Below are positions 11,481 to 23,085 of a DNA stretch of 64,000 bases, one piece after another. A program made the translations under genes and the position numbers. Source of the stretch: Haemaphysalis longicornis (lineage: Eukaryota; Arthropoda; Arachnida; Ixodida; Ixodidae). Each line of letters begins with the position of its first letter. Positions within the stretch are counted from its first letter, which is position 1. Location: assembly GCA_013339765.2 (NCBI GenBank), contig CM023457.1, positions 47,265,847 to 47,329,846 on the forward strand. The letters are read 5' to 3'. Under the pieces are notes generated by a model. That model did not search any database. It was not told the DNA's origin and was given only the letters and a program-made list of their open reading frames with translations.

Positions 11481-13177
11481 GACGGTCGGGGCACAACTTG
11501 GATGTCATTTCGAGTACCCGTACTCCGCATCCTCGCCATCATCCACGGAGTGGAGATGCTGCCATTTTTTTTTCTTGAGCTGTGGGAGACACCGTTGACC
11601 AGCTGTTAACTGGAGGACCAGACCCTCCTGGTGATACGGGCAAAGACGACTAGGGCCACGCATGAATTTCCGGACTAGGGTTCCACTTCACTTTTGGGCT
11701 AATTAATTTTTTTTCTCTCTCTCTCTTTCTCTTTCTCGCAGTTACTTCCGGAACATGACTATGGCTATAGGCTTCCCTTTTGAATCGGGGTGATAGCAAA
11801 TACCACCTTGCCTGCGTTAGTAATATAACACACGCACACGAACGCGCGCAGAGAGAGAGAGAGAGAGAGAGAGACGCGAGCGCATGCATACTAGCACGCG
11901 CACGAGCGGTCGGCGGGTGGTCTCCGTCCGCGGCGTTGATTGGCGAGCTGTCAGCGGCTGATGGATCTCATACGTGACCCGCATATGCTCGTGTTCCCTA
12001 GTGAGCGGTTTAACAGGAAAACGACCTGAAAAGGAGGGTCGCCGTGGCCACACGGGGCCTTCGTTGGCGCGTTTCAGGAAGGCGGCACGACCCGTTCTGC
12101 TCTATGCACTCGATTCGAGTCGCTTCGTCTGCGAAGCGTTGCTGTTCGAGCATCTCCGCCACCCTTGTACACCAGTAAATATGCGCTATAGTACTAGTCC
12201 CCGTGAAAGCGAGGATCGGCGGAAAACAGTTTAAGGTGCCGGGTGTATGGCGGCATGTATACGGGCGAGCGAATTCGCGATGCGGCTGTAAAGCGTGACG
12301 TCGTCAAAACTTGACGTCTGCGGGCTGCTCGCGTCGCTGATTTAAGCGGCGATTTCCTCCGTCTATAGACCCTAGTTTTGCTGCCGCGAGACGTTTGAAA
12401 TGTTCCGCGTTGTGCGGGTTTTTAGTTACGGCAAAAATTTATTTGCCTTTTTTTTCTTGAGAAATAAATAAAAATAAATAAGAAGATTGGCTCAACCTAC
12501 AGACGAGCCCGGTTATTCACGATTTCGTGTCAGGTATTAATACCTTTGCACTTGTGGAGGAATTCCTCAGCCGTGTCGTAACGCCCGTATCTTGGCTGAA
12601 CGCTTCAGCGCGCTCGTTTAATGACTGGAAGCATCAGAGGCTGCACGCTTCTACGGCTTCTCGGTCTTCAATCAAGACAAATGACTAGTGCACCGCGGCT
12701 CCTGGAGTCACGGGGAGTTTCTGCGAACTAACGCGTATCGCCTCGCAACGGCGTGACAAGTCGAAATCGACCACACCTACCTCAAATGTTCACGTCGGGT
12801 GGCTGTCATCAGTTGCTGCAGCCGCAGTTTCGCAAGACTGCATGTGAAAGAAGCGCGACTGATCGCGATTCGCTACGCGCCAAAAGGATGTCGAGCTTGG
12901 AGCCCCTGTTCTCAAGATTACCTGGAAGCCGTCGTCTGAGATGGCATCCGAACGACCTTTTTTTTTCGATTGGCATATAAGCCTTCATGGCAACGCTGGC
13001 AGCAAAACAGAGCAATTTATTTCCAAACATTGCGACCTCCAAAGGAATTGTTAATAATTTCGCCCCCTGAAGCTAAGGTTACGCTTCATCTTGTATGTAT
13101 TCCTTGTTCCCGTCCGTCGTATGTCTTAGTGTCTCACAGCGCACATAAACTCTTCAAGATGTTCGAACACCAAATAT
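11481..13177. other. Non-coding; short CT and GA runs only
   Basis: CT-rich at 11715-11737 and a clean GA run at 11851-11875. Otherwise mixed-composition sequence with no recognised domain or element. Confidence 0.4.
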
Positions 13178-13392
13178 CCTATTGCGGGTCGCGGGTTCGA
13201 TTCCCGGCCGCGGCGGCCGCTTTTCTGATGGAGGCGAAAAGCAAAAACGCCCGTGTGTACAAGATTTAGGCGCACGTTAAAGATCCCCAGGCGGTCAAAA
13301 TTAATCCGGAGCCCTCCACTACGGCGCGCCTCATCGCCTGCGTTGCGTCGGTGCGTTAAACCCTACAATCAATCAATCAATTAGCCTATTGC
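13178..13392 (+). mobile_element. tRNA-derived SINE, 5'-truncated, 8-bp TSD
   Basis: Starts just before the B box (GGGTTCGATTCCCGG). It continues through the SINE body (GGCGAAAAGC, GCCCGTGTG, CACGTTAAAGATCCCC, GGAGCCCTCCACTACGG) and ends in a CAATCAATCAAT tail. CCTATTGC at 13178-13185 recurs at 13385-13392, consistent with a target-site duplication. The body matches the full-length copy at 28.9 kb closely. The pol III A box is missing, so this copy cannot be independently transcribed. Confidence 0.88.
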
Positions 13393-14160
13393 AAAGCCTT
13401 TCTGAACAAAGTGCGTTATGAATATTTTGTTGCTGACGTTGTTACATTTAGGTCCCGTTCCAGCGATAAAAGCTATAGTACTCCTTTTTAAACATGCCAG
13501 TAGTTTTTTTTAGAAACCGAAACCATGCTCCCGCCACCTATAGATATTATAGAAGTAGAGTAATAATAGCGAATCATGGTGGGTGGGGACCAAGGGGATA
13601 CCCATCACAGATATAGGAAACGTAATTTGCAAGGGCTGCGGGGAATTCGCTCTGGATGAGAAACATAAAAATTACGGTAAAGCGTCAATCGCCAGCGCAT
13701 GAAACGACTTCTGGAGCACGTTCTACCCCAACCACCCTCGCAATGTAAATCACCGCCAACTACCGGCCTGAGGGGCCGTGAATGTTTTTCCGACCACCAA
13801 GTGCGAGGTACGGGTTTCCGACAAGCCAAAGTGGTGCGCGTTCTTCGTGCTGAGAGAGAGAGAGTCGCTCTACTCACGCTGTCTTCCACGGAACGTTTGC
13901 AGTAACTGCTCTGGTCTTAAAATGGTTCAAGCGGGCGCAATAACGTTTGTCCAGTTAATAAAGCCAGTTCGATATCAAAAACTGGTCCTATACTTTTCAC
14001 ATAATGAATGTTCTGAATGAAGAAAAAAAAAGAAATAATATTCTAAGTTCAAACAAATAAACTTTAGTAATGAAGCAACAAGACGAAAACATATGCTTCC
14101 AGCGTCGCAAAAGGCTCTGCCTTACAAGTACAGAAGTTAAAGCATCAGTTTCTTTTAAAA
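13393..14160. other. Non-coding, nothing recognised
   Basis: Ordinary sequence between two SINE copies. Nothing supported. Confidence 0.35.
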
Positions 14161-14395
14161 CGCAGCCTCCCTCTGTGCTGCTCAACCCGAAGTCACGGGT
14201 TCGACCCCGACCGCGGCGGCCGGTATTCTGATGGCGGCAAAGAACGAGAGCGCCCGTGTGCGCGTATTCCGGCACACGCTAAATAACCCTCCAGGTGGTA
14301 GAAATTAATCCGTAGCACTCCACTACGGTGCGCCTCATTGCCCGCAGGTGTAGCTTCAGCCCGTAAAACCTCCCACGTTTAAAATAAAATTAAAA
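14161..14395 (+). mobile_element. Diverged tRNA-derived SINE copy
   Basis: B-box GGGTTCGACCCCGACC at about 14199, then the SINE body (CTGATGGCGGCAAAG, GCGCCCGTGTG, CCAGGTGGTAGAAATTAATCCG, CTCCACTACGGTGCGCCTCAT). It ends in an A-rich rather than ATCA-rich tail. It is more diverged than the 13.2, 28.9 and 37.4 kb copies, so it is an older insertion. Confidence 0.75.
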
Positions 14396-14399
14396 CAGA

Positions 14400-15117
14400 G
14401 CCGGCGTTTTAGAAAAAAATATGGTTGATCCCTCTTTCATAGGAATCGGTAAAACACGAAAGTGAAATGAACCTTCACAGGAGCAGTTGAATGTTAAAGG
14501 AACCTCCTTCATGTGCGAAGGGTTTGCGAGCCTGACCCCGGCAGACGAAGTGACGCCGACACGCAAGAAACAAACGAAAATAATAACCGGTTTACTCCGG
14601 GACAACAAAACCAAAAATGACATGCACAGAAACAGCAGCTTGAAACACAACGGTCATGGGAACAACGCCACAGCGGAGGGTGCATCAATTCACTGCGCGT
14701 CCCCGTACATGAAGGCGCTGGCATCGAGACGCCAACTGTCGGTGCTCATTCAGCGTCATGACCACGGCCGTCGACTCTCCTCCTCCCGCGCTCCCCCTTG
14801 CGGGAGGAGGAGAGTCGACGGCCGTGGTCATGATGCGCTACTTCGCTTCGCCTCTCCTAGACGGCAGCACCATCTCAATGAGTCATAGGGAAGGACATCA
14901 GGCGGTTTCGTAGAGCTGCTCACGTCTCCGCTCACAGCCCAGTCGTTAAAGCGCCACGTACCTCCCGTTGCGGCGAGAGGGCTCGATTGGGCATGGGCTC
15001 GAATCGGGGCGCCGCAGCGTCAATGGCACTTTTTCTGGTGACGTCACTTCCGTGACGGATATAACGTGAGTGCGATCTTGGTGTACCCGGGCATAAAACG
15101 CTTTCGTGTTAAAATCG
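14400..15117 (-). mobile_element. Dispersed repeat, long copy (family of 5.4-5.8 kb)
   Basis: In reverse orientation relative to the 5.4-5.8 kb copies: its right end carries GTGACGTCACTTCCGTGACGG, GGGCATAAAACGC and TTTCGTGTTAAAA, and its left end carries GGAATCGGTAAAACACGAAAGTG. The interior differs and contains the hairpin at 14757-14832. A tRNA-like stretch (CCAGTCGTTAAAGCG ... GGGCTCGAATCGG, about 14940-15015) lies near one end. I found no coding capacity. Confidence 0.6.
14757..14832. repeat. 33-bp perfect hairpin with 10-nt loop
   Basis: Bases 14757-14789 are the exact reverse complement of 14800-14832 (core GACCACGGCCGTCGAC, then CTCCTCCTCCCGC), with a C-rich 10-nt loop. It sits inside the dispersed repeat on the minus strand. 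Confidence 0.95.
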
Positions 15118-15699
15118 CTCCATTTTGCTTATCGCGACACAGCCAACGCTCATGCCGCTTGTTAACCGTTTATACCAACGGACCCAGAGATGTCTTCCTC
15201 AGAATCTCAGTAGACGTGCCCCCTCCAGATACAAATTAGCGCTGCGCTCCGTTCGGGCAGGAGCGTCGAACCCCGGGTCAATTAGCATTCCCGCAGCGTC
15301 GTTCCTGTGGCAGGTACAAGCATCTCTCGCGATAAGCCGTCGCAGCAGACGACTGGATGGCTCCGGGGAAACACCGCCGGACACGATCGAAAGATAACAC
15401 CGTCCCTTTTTCTGAGACACTGCCTACGGGGAGCACGCGGAAACACTTCAACTGCTCGAGGCGTTGCGCCACTCTCCTATCGCTTCGAGCCACGCGATCT
15501 CGTGTTCGGCGGTGAAACAAATCGAGATAACACGCTGAGGAGGTGAGACAAACCCATCGTGCTGCCGAAGCAGTGTGGGATAGCTCTGGTAATAGCAGCT
15601 TGACAAATCAGAAAATAAGAAAGTGAAATCGGCCTGGGACAGGACCGACCACAGACGTCCGTTTACGTGTATATTTCGTATAAGGCCGCGAAGAGCGCG
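15118..15699. other. Non-coding, nothing recognised
   Basis: Mixed-composition sequence without recognised features before the TTTC arrays. Confidence 0.35.
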
Positions 15700-15775
15700 G
15701 ATTGGTCTAAAATGGAGCCCTTTGCTATAACGTGAACGTCGGTGTATATACACTCAATCTCCGTGTTTTCTTTTC

Positions 15776-15813
<38 letters not shown>

Positions 15814-15916
15814 CTTTCTTTCTTTCTTTCATCGAAACATCTCTCAAGGCGTAGTTTGGTCGAAGGAGGAGTCTTTTGCGGTAACGTGAACGCTGTATGT
15901 ATATATGCACTGCACC

Positions 15917-15972
<56 letters not shown>

Positions 15973-16010
15973 TCCTTTCTTTCTTTCTTTCTTTCTTTTT
16001 CTTTTTACCA
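15700..16010. repeat. Duplicated unit carrying (TTTC)n arrays
   Basis: Two adjacent units share GGTC..., then CCTTTGCTATAACGTGAACG or TCTTTTGCGGTAACGTGAACG, then TGTATATA(C/T)(A/G)C, and each then runs into a TTTC tetranucleotide array (15775-15830 and 15918-16008). The Lys/Glu/Arg-rich and Phe/Leu-rich frames across them are repeat artefacts. Confidence 0.85.
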
Positions 16011-18467
16011 GGTGTTGCGTGGTTGGCACACAGAGGCGTTCTTTGACACTCTCCGTCGGCGCCTTGGCCGAGCGCGACGCCATTAAGGTCGTGATAAATA
16101 ACCGGCTCCCTTATTATACTGCCTACTCGGTTACAACATCCGCCGCCAGCAAGGAGCTGTTCTAAGAGGCGCAGTCTGTACAACGCTCCGAGGCCAATTT
16201 AGGGTGTTTCTCCTTATTTTTTTCTTTCGCCGCCGCGGTCACCCATGCGTTCTTTTTTTCCGTTATTTTACTTTCGCTTGGCACGAAATGCTACCTTCGC
16301 TGAGAAGCCCGTTCTGCGCCTAGCAGCTGCATTTCGCTTATTACAACACGGGGGTCCCTTAGGGAAAGAAGAAACGCTATTTAGGGGCCGAAGAAATGTC
16401 CACATCGACGTCTGAGAAGGTGGTCAATGTAGTGAATGTGATCTCTAAGCGATAAGGACGTCGTTAAAAATCTGAGAGTTAACAACTTCCTTTTCTGCGT
16501 CATATGTTTCTGTCTGTGAGAGCTACAATACGTGACCATCATGCGTTGCTTGGCTGAATTGGCGGAAAACGCTGCACCCCCTTATCCGCGCAATCAAACA
16601 GCGTTCCCACAATGCATTAAAGCTGCGCAGACATTTCTGCGCAGCAGCGGCATCTCAGCGATATTGTAGTTGAGGCCCGTCCCGGCTGAACTTTAACACA
16701 TGCACGGTATAAGTATAGGCATCTTCTGTACATAGCCATTTATTCATTTCTCCGCCATCTTCATCTCTCTCGTCCTCTATCCACGCTCTTTCCTCCCCTT
16801 TCCCTTCCAACGCACAGAATAGCTGGCCAGATATACTACCATCAGGCCGACCTTTCTGTGTTTTTTTTTTCATTTCAATAAAATTCCTCCCTCTCTCTCA
16901 AACAGCGTGGGTGGAACACGTCGGCGAATTTCTGCCTGGCGGGAGATTCAAAAGATTATGTTACGCCTTCATATTTTGATATCGTTGCTTAAATCCCCCA
17001 AAGACAATGTCTTCCTAGCAATGCAGTTATATAAAGCAGTGAAGCCGACTTTAAAAGCTTGCTGTAAAGCTTGGTTATTGTAAAGCTGGCTTTACCGCAT
17101 TCAGTACGAAGTGATCGTAGCGCATTCATTCTCATACCAAACAAAAGAGAAAGTTTAGATGTCCCTGTAGGATTTAGCACGCTTAAGTCGATGAGACATT
17201 TGTTAGGTATCGATCCAGGCGGGCTATTACGCAGTAAGATGTTTGAAACATTGATTTATTATTGTATAGAGGACTTCTAGAATCCTTTTCTTAAGGGCGC
17301 AGTCAGGGCAAAGCGAGTTTGTTTTTTTACCATCGTTTACAGTCTATTTAATGAGGGGAGAACACTTGGGATCCGTTATAACTGTGGAGGTTTAGTTCGA
17401 TTCCTACAATTATGAAGAGTGTTTTGTCTCTCTTAATTGATCCGCACACATAACCGGCCGTATACAATTGTGCGAAGCAGGGGCTAAACGGAACTCGAGC
17501 TTTATGAAGCCAATTTTCCTGACAAACAATGCGTCACGTGACTAACGGGATAGCAGCTAAAGAAATGATTTGCGTTTCTCAGGAACCTACTGAAACACCT
17601 TTCGAACGCAGTATTTAGCATGCAGTTAGCCTTGTCACTAAATACTAACTGCGCAAAAGTACATTTCATAAAACTCGACAACTTCTCTCTATGCTGGGCA
17701 CTTTTTTTTTCTTCTCTTAGTCGAAGCGTTTTTTTTTTTAATTATTTGTCACAACCGCTCAGAGCTCGATGTTGCCAGCTGATTCTTTACCCTTCTTGTA
17801 CCACTCCTATCTAATGCCTGTTGGGCCACGCGTGCATTTGAAAAAAATAAAAATAAATAATAAAATAAATAAATAAATAAATCATACGTCAGAGACAGAT
17901 TCCTCTTCCGCAAAGCTGCGGCTGATGCGTAAACGCGCGAGTACATCCGGAGTCTACACAAACCGTCATTCTCACGCGGCTTACGTCTAGTTCGTGGTGT
18001 AAGAGGCAGCCTACACCGTTTTCCAGTACAAAAACTGAAACAAACGCATTAGCGAGTGCTGTTTTTTTTTGTTGTAGAATTTAGAAGTAGGCGAGAACAA
18101 AGCAATGCCAGTCTCGTTTTCACGCGCTCGCGCTTTGACCTTGCCGCCCTCTTCAGTTTTCATTTTTTTCTTCTTTGTTATACGCGCGGACGTCCTTCTC
18201 GGGGCACCATTTATACAGCACCGGTTTGTCCCCCGCCGTGTTTAGAGCGTGTCGCCTTGAGAGATGACCCTTATTAGCGTCGCCCGTACGACGCGCCTGC
18301 AGCTCGTTTAGAGATTCGAGCCTTCATTGTTTTAGCCCCGTGGTTCCCACATAAGCTGATTTGGTTCCAGCCTCGTCGGATTGAAAGCGTGCTCGAGGTG
18401 ACGGATCGAGGACGGCGAGTTTCTCGGAAGGTGAGATTGCGCGGTGTTGTAATACATAGCGAACAAT
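16011..18467. other. Non-coding, nothing recognised
   Basis: About 2.4 kb of sequence with AAATAAATAA runs at 17845-17883. No recognised domains, element ends or RNA genes. Confidence 0.35.
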
Positions 18468-18631
18468 TTGTGTGTGTGCGTGCGTGCGTCCGTGTGTGTG
18501 TGTGTGTGCGCGTGTGTGTGCGTGCGTGCATGCGCGCGTGTGTGTGTCTGTGTGTGTGTGCGTGCGTGTGTGTGTGTGCATGTGTGTGTGTATGTGTGTG
18601 TGTATGTGTGTGTATGTGTGTGTGTGCTTGT
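18468..18631. repeat. (GT)n microsatellite with GC interruptions
   Basis: GT repeats interspersed with GCGTGC and GTAT steps over about 160 bp. Alternating purine-pyrimidine sequence of this kind is prone to non-B DNA. Confidence 0.95.
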
Positions 18632-19245
18632 GTTCTGCAATGCCGCTTGCAACCTGTTGTTCAAATTGAAATTTCAGCTATACATAATCATCACTGTGAT
18701 TCTGAATAAAGCAGCGAGACAAAATCTGCAGCAAACAGCTAGGCAAGGGCCTTGACGTGACCTTTTTTCGTGTTGTGGGACAAAGCAGATCGCAACACTG
18801 AGCTTAACTTGTTTATAATCAAGCAACAAGTCCCCTATTTCACTAACTTACTAAACAGCGAACCACAGCGAGCACTCAAGTCAGACAAGACGCACCAGAT
18901 AAGTCTACGAAGTACATACAGGCAAAAGAAAAGCCGGTACACCAATGAAAGGGTAGGTTGCCTCGCGTGCAGATGCATATCCACTAATGTTATCCAGATC
19001 TACGGTCTTTGAACCATCAATAACCCCGGTTTTGATGGGCCGTCGGACACCCTCATGTGTACAGCGGGTCCACAATTTTGAAGCCCCAACGAACATTTTT
19101 AAAAGCCCTTTCGAAGACCGCTGCTCACAGCATACACTCCTCTGGTGCTTACAGAACCATGAGCGTGGTTACAAGGCTTCCCTACGCTGTCTTTTTCGCT
19201 ATACCTCTCGCGTAGCTGGCTCCAAGGGCATTTCCTTTCTTACCT
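18632..19245. other. Non-coding, nothing recognised
   Basis: No supported features. Confidence 0.35.
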
Positions 19246-20242
19246 TTGCCCTGTCCTGAAGCGAAGAGAGCTTCAAGGAAAGGAAAACAGGCAAGCTATT
19301 TTGCATACATATCTTCTGTACTGAGGAGTCGCCTCTCTCCCCTCTCCTGGAATCGAGCGCGTCTAAATCTGTTACGCAAACGTTTTCACTGCGCGAGGTT
19401 ACTAATTCCCCTCCTCGCTATCCCCCGAACTTTGAGCTGCAGCTCTCGAGCTCGTCTCAGCCACGCGACGTCCCTCATAATCCCAAGACACAGCGGACGC
19501 TTGGCTCAGCACTCTAACGACCACATCTCGAAACTCGCGACTAGTACGGTATGCGCAATAAGCAAGCGGTTCGCACACATTCGCGCACTGCCGTCCACGC
19601 GACGCCTTCGCACAGTTGCTTCGTGCCAGAGCAACGTCCTTCCATGGCCCCCCTCGATTGGCCCTCCAACGCGCTGCGCAAACAATCGCCGCAAGGTCCT
19701 TCGTCTCGCGAGTCCTTACGCCTCGCTACACATCGAAGCGTTCGGAACAGGCAAGTGTTTGCCAAACTGCTCTTCTATCGTCCCCTCTACGTTCCCTCTT
19801 CTCCCGATTTGGAGACGGCACGCGTCTCGAACACGCGACCTTTCAGGTTGACCCGAATAGCGCGAGGTTCCGAATCGGCTTCAACGCTGCGACGCAAAAC
19901 ACACGGGGACGTCCGTATGTTGTTCCGCAGGGCTGCGCGCTGGCGCTACTGCCGTTCATTGACCGCGCAGGAACTTACCTGCGCAAACACGACGCGAGCG
20001 CTCGTTCGTTCAGCTGGGGGCTGCTGCGCCTAGGGCAGCTGAGGGACCAAACTTGTTTGAACACATTGACACGTACTCCGCGTAGTGAGGTCCTTTTCGC
20101 CGACTGGAGAGGGGGGAGGCCTTTAATTACGGTTGTTTGTCTTTTCTGTCGCTTCGCCCTTGGCGGCGCGATCGATGCTGGATGGCCGTGTATGCTTTAT
20201 TATCGAGCCGGAAAGAAAGAGCACGGTGGAGGGCTAGCGTGA
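19246..20242 (+). other. Stop-poor stretch with long overlapping + frames, unassigned
   Basis: Three partly overlapping forward frames of 201, 160 and 208 codons cover this kilobase (starts 19246, 19551 and 19616). The products are rich in Arg, Ser, Leu and Ala with no domain, signal peptide or repeat that I recognise. The three frames compete for the same bases, which argues against simple coding. It may be GC-rich non-coding DNA or a decayed element. Confidence 0.3.
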
Positions 20243-21200
20243 CAAAACGGTTATTATCTCCGCACTGATGAACCCGCGCACGCAGTTTGACTTCGCAGGG
20301 TGTGTGTGTATACACATTCGCAGGATGTGTAAGACGACTCTCCGGTTTGTCAGAGTGCGAGCGAGCGTTCGTCACTCTTGGGCCGACTTTTTTCTGCCTG
20401 TCATGCTTTCCTTTTGCACGCCCTGTCGATTACTCTCTCGGCGTGAGCGCGCAGCTGTAAGCGTTACATCCTACCTCGTCGTGCGCCTCCTCCTGTTACT
20501 GGAAGTTCTGTCGGGTTGCGTTCATTGAACGATTCGGTTCGTTGCACAAAAGCGACCCGAGGGGCGCGAATTGTGTTTCCGTGCAGCGCTCTGTTTGTCC
20601 TGCCAGCGTTACGTTGATGTTTGTGAACGGGTTCGTTCAGAATTGTGAATCGCAGACCGGCGGAAGCGCTTGCGCTGGTATGTTTGTGTTGCAGGTATGT
20701 GTAATCGTTCGTGTGTGTACCTACATGTACAGTCACGGACGAACGAAATGCGAACACGAGAATATGAAGCAGAACACGCAAAGAGCGCCATTTCTTTCCG
20801 TGCAAGTCAAATTGACGCGTGGCTTAATTACAGTAGCAAAGTTGGGAAATGTGGCTTTCCAAATATACCAATAGCGCACCATTATTGGACATCCAGGAAC
20901 AGAATGTTTGAATTTTTTTGTGTGTGTTTCGGTTCATATTTTCGTGTTCACATTTCATCTGCCTATGACTGCGCGTGTGTTTGTGTGTCTGTGCGCATTT
21001 ATGCGCACATATACTACTGTCCCCGGTCATGGCTAGCGCAGTAGGTGGGATCTGGGAAAGCTGAAATCTGTAGCGAAACATTTTTTTTTTCTCGTTCACC
21101 TCTAGCGAAAGAAACGTTGGTGGAAACCGGTGCGACCGACATCTCGTATTTTGCATTCTGAGAACTTTGCTGTGTGCCGGGAGACAGGACAGGGACAGCA
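20243..21200. other. Non-coding, nothing recognised
   Basis: Mixed-composition sequence with short GTGT tracts. Nothing supported. Confidence 0.35.
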
Positions 21201-21202
21201 GC

Positions 21203-21274
21203 CAGACAGACAGGACCGACGCAGCCAGACAGACAGACGACCAGACAGACGACAGACAGACAACAGACAGACAG

Positions 21275-21329
<55 letters not shown>

Positions 21330-21332
21330 GGA
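21203..21332. repeat. (CAGA)n tetranucleotide microsatellite
   Basis: CAGA repeats with GAC/GGAC interruptions on the left, becoming clean from about 21285 to 21330. Asp/Arg/Gln/Thr frames across it are artefacts. Confidence 0.95.
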
Positions 21333-21909
21333 CACAGATGGGAGGAAAGAGAGAGGGAGGAGAGAGAGGGAGAGGAGCTGCTGGTGCTTTACGTCTTTAT
21401 CAGGGATGTTCCAAGTGCTGTCCTGTCGCCTTACCGCTTCCGATCGATTGCGTGAGAAAATGATCGAGACGACGCTTTCTCGTATTTCGCCCGCTCAGCC
21501 CATTATCCGCGCAAGAAGAGACGCGCTTCTTCCAAGAGCGCTCGCGAACCCACCGGCGCGCGTGACAGGGACGTCGACGGCGACCGAACACGGCACAGGC
21601 TTCTTTCTTGGGGGAGACAGGAAGCGTCGCATGACTGGTCGCGGAAGGGCTCGGTGAGAAGCAGCTCCGCACGGGCTGGGAATGGAGAGTTGAGGCGTCA
21701 GCAGAGCCTGGGAGGTTCAAGAGGCGCTCGCGGGAGTTTGTCGTGCTCAGCACTGCCGACGAATTGGTGATTTCCTGTGCTGAATGAGCCGGACCGACCG
21801 AGTGGTTTCGCCCTCCTCCGTCCGTCCTCCCCTTCGTCCGACTACCCTCTCTCAGCAGTCTCCGCTTTTTGCCTTTTACTTGGCATTTCTACCCGGTCAG
21901 TACTGTATA

Positions 21910-22519
21910 CAGTCGAAACCTCGTTATAACGAAGTAGAATCGGGACAGTAATTTAGTTCGTTATATCCGATATTCGTTGTAACAGTAGAGCTATAAATTG
22001 GTTCAAACTAATCGGTAGTCTGTCTCCCGCGAAAATCCTTCATACAAAAACGCATTGTTTAATCTCGGAACCTTCTATAAACAAGGTATCCCTTATCTTC
22101 CCCCTTGTGGCAGTTCAAGTTCAATGAACCAGAACATGAAACGAGCAATTACAACAGAACAAAGCTCATTTCACGAAACAGGCCTACGTTCCTAGTTTTT
22201 CGAGGAAGGATGTGACCTTTGACTGGTGGCTATTCACAGCACTGAGCAGGATAAGTTTTCCACAGTGTCCAGTCCACGAACAAGGGGTCCTTCTCTACTT
22301 CTGCAGTTTCGGACGCCGGGAGTTTTTCCGAGCAGCTACTCAGCCTACTAGTCAAATATTTCTTCGTTACATCCGACAGTGCGCGAGGCACTCACAGTTC
22401 ACGTTCGTTATAAAAGAATAAGTGTCATTGGAATGAAGTGTGACCAACCAAAGTTCGTATTTAGTTCGCTATAGCCGATAATTCGCTACATCAGTGTTCG
22501 TTAAAACGAGGTTCAACTG
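21910..22519 (+). mobile_element. Pogo-like MITE, copy A
   Basis: Ends in CAGTCGAAACCTCGTTATAACG on the left and CGTTAAAACGAGGTTCAACTG on the right, an imperfect terminal inverted repeat beginning CAGT. A TA dinucleotide lies at 21908-21909; the right flank is TG, probably a mutated TA. The CAGT termini and TA target fit the pogo/Tigger branch of Tc1-mariner. A second copy in opposite orientation is at 51986-52579. The roughly 600-bp interior has no transposase. Confidence 0.8.
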
Positions 22520-22860
22520 TGCTACACGCTGGAGGTGCAGCCTTATTTGTTCTGCCTGCCTGGCTCTCCATTCTGCGTAAGCCTTCGTACATTTTATGTC
22601 TTCTCTGACTGACTTTTTCTACTTATATTTCCCTCCATTTTTCGATTTACTTTTAGTCGCTTGCGTGATGTCCATCCCCGGTCACAGCGTTATGATGGCT
22701 GTCGCACATCCCACCGTTGCACGGCCGAAGCTGTTCGAAGTGTTCGATTGACGAGACGACGTAGTCCTGGGACGCATATCCCCCTGTCTTGCGCCGTATA
22801 TACCTATGACCTGTCTTGCGTTACGACTTCAAGCTTGTGGGCTGCGGCTAAGCGGGAGCT
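22520..22860. other. Non-coding, boundary of an RTE remnant unclear
   Basis: Sequence between the pogo-like element and an RTE tail. The 5' limit of the RTE copy may lie within it, but I cannot place it. Confidence 0.3.
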
Positions 22861-23085
22861 TGTTTACTGGAAACTTATCGAACGATTGCCAGTAATTTAC
22901 CGTAAACGCAACAGGACTCGATGGAGGGATAAAGTACGAAAATTTATGGGGAAAGGATGTGCTCATCTAGCACTTGATAGACGTGGCTTGAAGTGTTTAG
23001 GAGGGGCTTTCGTCCTGCAGTGGGCACAACCAGGGATGATGATGATGATGATTGTGGTGATGATGATGATGATGATAGACTGTGT
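22861..23085 (+). mobile_element. RTE-like LINE 3' end, diverged
   Basis: The frame reads KRNRTRWRDKVRKFMGKG, then HLALDRRGLKCLGGAFVLQWA, matching the C-terminal pattern of the RTE ORF seen at 2.9 and 60.5 kb (RW-D, A-DR, GEAF-LQWA). It ends in GAT/ATG triplets with one GTGGT interruption (23036-23079). It represents a different subfamily or an older copy. No TSD was found. Confidence 0.7.
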
